The position numbers and the translations under genes were made by a program. From contig NZ_CP080267.1 in assembly GCF_019431375.1 (NCBI RefSeq), positions 2,607,933-2,671,932 of the forward strand: a stretch of DNA of 64,000 nt, read 5' to 3'. Source of the stretch: Alcanivorax sp. (GTDB lineage Bacteria > Pseudomonadota > Gammaproteobacteria > Pseudomonadales > Alcanivoracaceae). Of this stretch, positions 60,234 through 64,000 are shown in pieces; positions within the stretch are counted from its first letter, which is position 1; each line of letters starts with the position of its first letter. The notes beneath the pieces were generated by a model, which ran no database searches, was not told the origin of the DNA, and saw nothing but the letters and a program-made list of their open reading frames with translations.

Positions 60234-61439
60234 ATGACCACACCGCTGGTACTGGTAATCAACTGTGGCAGCTCGTCCATCAAGTTCGCCCTGGTGGACG
60301 AAGACAGCAGCGTGTTTCCCCTGGAAGGGCAGGCGGAAAGGCTGAACAGCCCCGAGGCCGTACTGCGCTGGCAGCAGGATGGTGAGCAACAGGAACAACC
60401 GCTGGCCGACGCGGATCACCGCCAGGCGCTGGAGGCACTGCTGCCCCGGGTGCAGGCCTACGCCGGCAATCGCCTGGCCGCCATTGGTCACCGGGTGGTC
60501 CACGGCGGCGAGCAGTTCACCGCCGCCGGACTGCTGGATGACGCCGCCCTGGCCGCGATCCGTGCCGCCAGCCCGCTGGCACCTTTGCATAACCCGGCCA
60601 ACCTGCTGGGCATCGACGCCGCCCGGACCCTGTTTGCCGACCTGCCCCAGGTGGCCGTATTCGATACCGCCTTCCACCAGAGCTTGCCCGAACACGCCTA
60701 CCGCTACGCGCTACCCATCGAGTTGTATCAGCAACAACGCATTCGCCGTTATGGTTTCCACGGCACCAGCCATTGCTATGTCACCCGCCGGGCAGCCTCC
60801 CTCACCGGTTTGCCAGTGGACACCAGTGGCTGGCTGTCCGCCCACCTGGGCAACGGCTGCTCCAGTTGCGCGGTACAGGATGGCCACAGCCGCGACACCA
60901 GCATGGGCTTCACGCCCCTGGAAGGGCTGGTGATGGGAACCCGCAGCGGCGATGTGGACCCCAGCCTGCACGCCTTTCTGGAACGGGAGCTGGGCTGGTC
61001 GGCGCAACACACCGATCAGGTACTGAGCCGGGAAAGCGGCCTGCTGGGCCTGTCCGGCCTGTCCAACGATATGCGCACCCTGGAGCAGGCCAGCAACGAC
61101 GGCCATGAGGGCGCCACCCTGGCCATCGAGGTGTTCTGCTATCGGCTGGCCAAATCCCTGGCCGGCCAGGCCTGCGCCCTGACCCGGCTGGACGGCCTGA
61201 TCTTCACCGGCGGCATCGGCGAGAACTCGGCCCTGGTACGGGCCAAGACCGTGTCCCATCTGCGGCTGATGGGACTGGCCATCAACGACGATGCCAACCG
61301 TCGTTGTGTGGGCGGCGCCAGCGGCGAAATCCAGGCCGATAACAGCCCCCGCATCCTGGTGATACCCACCAATGAAGAACGCCAGATCGCCCTGGAAACC
61401 CTGGCCGCCATCGGCGCCGACAAGGACGAGGAATCATAA
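60234..61439 (+). CDS. ackA: Acetate kinase AckA
   Basis: A 401-residue enzyme that interconverts acetate + ATP and acetyl phosphate. NCGSSSIKFALVDE begins the ASKHA fold, GFHGTSHCYV carries the active-site His region, and GGIGENSALVRA closes the nucleotide site. AAGGAGG with normal spacing fixes the ATG at 60234. The stop overlaps the pta start (TAATG), so AckA and Pta are translationally coupled. Confidence 0.96.
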   Translation: MTTPLVLVINCGSSSIKFALVDEDSSVFPLEGQAERLNSPEAVLRWQQDGEQQEQPLADADHRQALEALLPRVQAYAGNRLAAIGHRVVHGGEQFTAAGLLDDAALAAIRAASPLAPLHNPANLLGIDAARTLFADLPQVAVFDTAFHQSLPEHAYRYALPIELYQQQRIRRYGFHGTSHCYVTRRAASLTGLPVDTSGWLSAHLGNGCSSCAVQDGHSRDTSMGFTPLEGLVMGTRSGDVDPSLHAFLERELGWSAQHTDQVLSRESGLLGLSGLSNDMRTLEQASNDGHEGATLAIEVFCYRLAKSLAGQACALTRLDGLIFTGGIGENSALVRAKTVSHLRLMGLAINDDANRRCVGGASGEIQADNSPRILVIPTNEERQIALETLAAIGADKDEES

Positions 61440-63514
61440 TGCAGATCTATTTTATTGCCCCCACCGGCTTTGGCGTGGGGCTCACCTCCACCAGCCTGGG
61501 GCTGCTGCGCGCCTTGGAACAGGGCGGCCTGAAGATTGGCTTCTGCAAGCCCATCGCCCAGCACCAACCCGGCGACACCGGCCCGGAACAGTCCAGTGAA
61601 CTGATCACCCGCACCTTCGCCATCGAGCCGCCCACGCCCATGCCCCTGGAGCAGACGGAAAAATATCTCGGCGAAGGGCAAATGGACGACCTGCTTGAGC
61701 AGATCGTGCAGCGCTTTCATCAGGCCGCCGAAGGCAAGGACGTGATGGTGGTGGAAGGCATGGTGCCCACCCGCACGGTGAGCTATGCCGCGCGCCTGAA
61801 CGCGGCGCTGGCCAGCAGCCTGGGGGCAGAAGTGATTCTGGTGGCGGCACCGGAGGACGGTAATGTCTCCGCCCTGGCCGACAGCCTGGAAATCCACTGC
61901 CGCCAGTTCGGCGGCAGTCGCAATGACAAGGTGCTGGGGGTGGTCCTTAACAAGGTGCGCGACGACAGCCTGCCGGAGCAACTCAAGCAGCAATTCCCGG
62001 CCCTGGAGAAAGGCGACCTGCGCCTGCTCGGCTGCGTGCCCTGGCAGGAGGAACTGAATGCCCCGCGCACCCGCGACGTGGCCAAGCTGCTCGGCGCCAC
62101 CGTACTGCACGCCGGCGATGACGAGCACCGGCGCATGGAAAAGATCGTGCTCTGCGCCCGCGCCCTGCCCAATACCGTGGAGCTGTTCCAGCCACGGGTA
62201 CTGGTGGTGACCCCCGGCGACCGGGACGACATCATTGTTGCCGCCAGCCTGGCCGCCAGCAACGGCGTGCCCCTGGCCGGGTTGCTGCTGTGCACCGGCT
62301 TCCAGCCGGACCCGCGGGTAATGCGCCTGTGCCAGAGTGCGCTGGATGCAGGCCTGCCGGTGATGACGGTAGAGACCGGCTCCTACGAAACCGCCACCAA
62401 CCTGAATCGCATGAACCGGGAAATTCCGGTGGACGACAGCGAGCGGGTGGAAAAGGTGACCAACTTTGTGGCCAGCCATCTGGACCACGAATGGCTGCGT
62501 GAGCGCTGCGGCAGCCCCCGCGAGCTGACCCTGTCCCCACCGGCCTTTCGCTACCGCATGGTGCAACGGGCCCGCGAAGCCAACAAGCGCATCGTGCTGC
62601 CGGAAGGCAGCGAACCGCGCACTATCGAGGCAGCGGCCATCTGCCAGGAACGGGGCATTGCCCGCTGCGTGCTGCTGGCCAAACGGGACGCGGTGGAATC
62701 CGTGGCCCGCACCCAGGGCATTACCCTGCCGGAAGGGCTGGAGATTCTCGACCCGGACAGCATCCGCGAACAGTACGTGGAGCCCATGGTGGAGCTGCGT
62801 CGCAACAAGGGCCTCAATGCCCCCATGGCCCGTGCCCAGCTGGAAGATACCGTGGTGCTGGGCACCATGATGTTGGCCCTGGACGAAGTGGACGGCCTGG
62901 TATCCGGCGCCATCAATACCACCGCCAACACCATCCGCCCGGCCCTGCAGTTGATCAAGACCGCCCCGGAATACCATCTGGTGTCGTCGATCTTCTTCAT
63001 GCTGCTGCCGGAGCAGGTGCTGGTCTACGGGGACTGTGCGGTAAACCCGGACCCAAACGCTGAGCAACTGGCGGAGATCGCCCGGCAGAGCGCCGCCTCG
63101 GCCAAGGCTTTCGGCATCACCCCGCGGGTGGCCATGCTCAGCTACTCCACCGGCGATTCCGGCACCGGCAACGATGTGGAAAAAGTGCGCGAGGCCACCC
63201 GACTGGCCCGCGAGGCCAACCCGGATCTGTTACTGGATGGCCCGCTGCAGTACGACGCCGCCGCCATCGACAGCGTCGGCAAGGCCAAGGCCCCGGACAG
63301 CCCGGTGGCCGGCCGCGCCACCGTGTTCATCTTCCCGGACCTGAACACCGGCAACACCACCTACAAGGCGGTGCAGCGCAGCGCCAACTGCATCAGTGTC
63401 GGGCCCATGCTGCAGGGCCTGCGCAAACCGGTGAACGACCTGTCCCGCGGCGCCCTGGTGGACGACATCGTCTACACCATCGCCCTTACTGCCATTCAGG
63501 CGGCGGACCTGTAA
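61439..63514 (+). CDS. pta: Phosphate acetyltransferase Pta (long form)
   Basis: A 691-residue enzyme that interconverts acetyl-CoA and acetyl phosphate. Residues 1-~360 form the P-loop-like N-terminal regulatory part (IAPTGFGVGLTSTSLGLLRAL) with a DRTGG domain; ~370-691 are the PTA_PTB catalytic domain (IVLPEGSEPRTIEAAAICQER, SYSTGDSGTGNDVEKV, PVAGRATVFIFPDLNTGN). The N-terminal motif is degenerate for nucleotide binding (GFGVGLTS in place of GxxxxGKT). Last gene of the ackA-pta operon. Confidence 0.96.
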   Translation: MQIYFIAPTGFGVGLTSTSLGLLRALEQGGLKIGFCKPIAQHQPGDTGPEQSSELITRTFAIEPPTPMPLEQTEKYLGEGQMDDLLEQIVQRFHQAAEGKDVMVVEGMVPTRTVSYAARLNAALASSLGAEVILVAAPEDGNVSALADSLEIHCRQFGGSRNDKVLGVVLNKVRDDSLPEQLKQQFPALEKGDLRLLGCVPWQEELNAPRTRDVAKLLGATVLHAGDDEHRRMEKIVLCARALPNTVELFQPRVLVVTPGDRDDIIVAASLAASNGVPLAGLLLCTGFQPDPRVMRLCQSALDAGLPVMTVETGSYETATNLNRMNREIPVDDSERVEKVTNFVASHLDHEWLRERCGSPRELTLSPPAFRYRMVQRAREANKRIVLPEGSEPRTIEAAAICQERGIARCVLLAKRDAVESVARTQGITLPEGLEILDPDSIREQYVEPMVELRRNKGLNAPMARAQLEDTVVLGTMMLALDEVDGLVSGAINTTANTIRPALQLIKTAPEYHLVSSIFFMLLPEQVLVYGDCAVNPDPNAEQLAEIARQSAASAKAFGITPRVAMLSYSTGDSGTGNDVEKVREATRLAREANPDLLLDGPLQYDAAAIDSVGKAKAPDSPVAGRATVFIFPDLNTGNTTYKAVQRSANCISVGPMLQGLRKPVNDLSRGALVDDIVYTIALTAIQAADL

Positions 63515-63527
63515 CACAATGACATGG

Positions 63528-63617
63528 CGTAGGGTGGATTAGCCTAAGGCGTAATCCACCATGGTCCTCCCCCCCTGAAACAAAGGTGGATTACGCCTGC
63601 GGCTAATCCACCCTACG
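63528..63617. repeat. GTAGGGTGGATTAG palindrome
   Basis: CGTAGGGTGGATTAGCC and GGCTAATCCACCCTACG are perfect complements, with nested TAAGGCGTAATCCACC/GGTGGATTACGCCTG arms and a short loop. It follows pta and may be its terminator. Confidence 0.85.
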
Positions 63618-63631
63618 TTATGATCACCGCT

Positions 63632-63773
63632 CGTAGGAGCGTCGCTGGCGGCGCGATTACAGTAGTCGCGAGTTGCGAGAAGCGAGTTTCGAAAGGCAAG
63701 ACAGCAAAGAGCGGGAGTTTCAGGTTTTCGTGACTCGAAACTGATTTATCGCGCCGCCAGCGACGCTCCTACG
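63632..63773. repeat. CGTAGGAGCGTCGCTGGCGG palindrome
   Basis: Outer arms CGTAGGAGCGTCGCTGGCGG and CCGCCAGCGACGCTCCTACG are perfect complements; the inner part has GAGTTGCGAG-type short repeats. One arm alone occurs near 39004-39026, showing a second subtype of the REP-like family. Confidence 0.85.
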
Positions 63774-63782
63774 GCTGAGATG

Positions 63783-64000
63783 TCAGCCTCGCCCACTCTG
63801 ATCAATCACCACCCCCGGCGCGCCGGCCTGCAGCAGCGCGCGCAGGTCGTCGGGCACCGGGGTTTTCTCGAAGGGTTCCGTGGTCATCATCACGTAGACT
63901 GCTTCCGCGCGGGCGATGGCGCGCCCTTCATCCGCATGGCGAATGTCCGCTGCCAGGGTGAACGATGTATTGCCCATGTGCGTCAGTGACACCAACACGT
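63783..64000 (-). CDS. Hot-dog fold acyl-CoA thioesterase (5' end beyond window)
   Basis: The frame runs off the right edge. The visible 71 residues (VSLTHMGNTSFTLAADIRHAD, then ARAEAVYVMMTTEPFEKTPVPD) fit the C-terminal part of a YbgC/4-hydroxybenzoyl-CoA-type thioesterase. Catalytic residues lie outside the window. Stop at 63783. Confidence 0.7.
   Translation of the reverse strand, partial: VLVSLTHMGNTSFTLAADIRHADEGRAIARAEAVYVMMTTEPFEKTPVPDDLRALLQAGAPGVVIDQSGRG

Overview
The window is high-GC gammaproteobacterial DNA. The gene content suggests an Alcanivorax-type marine bacterium (Oceanospirillales/Pseudomonadales): pilT-pilU twitching ATPases, YaeQ, an EphD-like hydrolase-reductase fusion, a TRAP transporter, a long-form Pta with AckA, and many TAGGAGC-ended REP-like palindromes. 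The genus is an inference; no rRNA or tRNA gene is present to settle it.

The left 36.6 kb has an unusual repeated architecture. Positions 1-4.7 kb hold yggS (partial), pilT, pilU, a TM2 membrane protein, slyX, and a TetR regulator divergent from a broken DUF2306 gene. At about 4680 this breaks into a 260-bp error-ridden copy of tetR sequence, then into a second, truncated pilU with second copies of TM2 and slyX. Block 1 (6.8-20.7 kb) follows: a manganese (yybP-ykoY type) riboswitch, a UPF0016 exporter, yaeQ, a GST, a DUF1611/alanine-racemase-like pair, arsR-arsC-acr3-arsH, and pstS-pstC-pstA-pstB-phoU (the last two groups on the minus strand). At 20741 the sequence passes straight into a 4.5-kb collinear but heavily corrupted copy of arsR'-phoU-pstB-pstA-pstC'. 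At 25216 this jumps into block 2: UPF0016, yaeQ, gst (no DUF1611/racemase), arsH-acr3-arsC-arsR and phoU-pstB-pstA-pstC-pstS again. Blocks 1 and 2 differ by mostly synonymous changes up to arsR, then are essentially identical over about 5.8 kb of pst DNA apart from a 5-bp duplication that frameshifts pstC in block 1. The simplest reading is two related haplotypes (or strains) stitched together through unpolished sequence; a true tandem duplication with a decaying middle copy is the alternative.

The right 27 kb looks single-copy and ordinary: dctQ-dctM, a YciA-like thioesterase, dctP (a Tat-type lipoprotein), uvrD, a PAS-GGDEF-EAL protein, two uncharacterised or poorly characterised genes, a YbiO-like MscS channel, a hypothetical gene coupled to the hydrolase-SDR fusion, a MerR regulator, a complete IS5-type element with a CTAG target duplication, a large lipoprotein penicillin-acylase-family enzyme, a quinone oxidoreductase, the ackA-pta operon and a partial thioesterase.

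Functionally the window covers twitching motility (pilT/pilU), Mn2+ export, arsenic resistance (ArsR sensor, ArsC reductase, Acr3 efflux, ArsH oxidation), high-affinity phosphate uptake with a Pho box in front of pstS, TRAP uptake of probable organic acids, and acetate/acetyl-CoA interconversion. Intergenic regions are dominated by several distinct families of inverted repeats.
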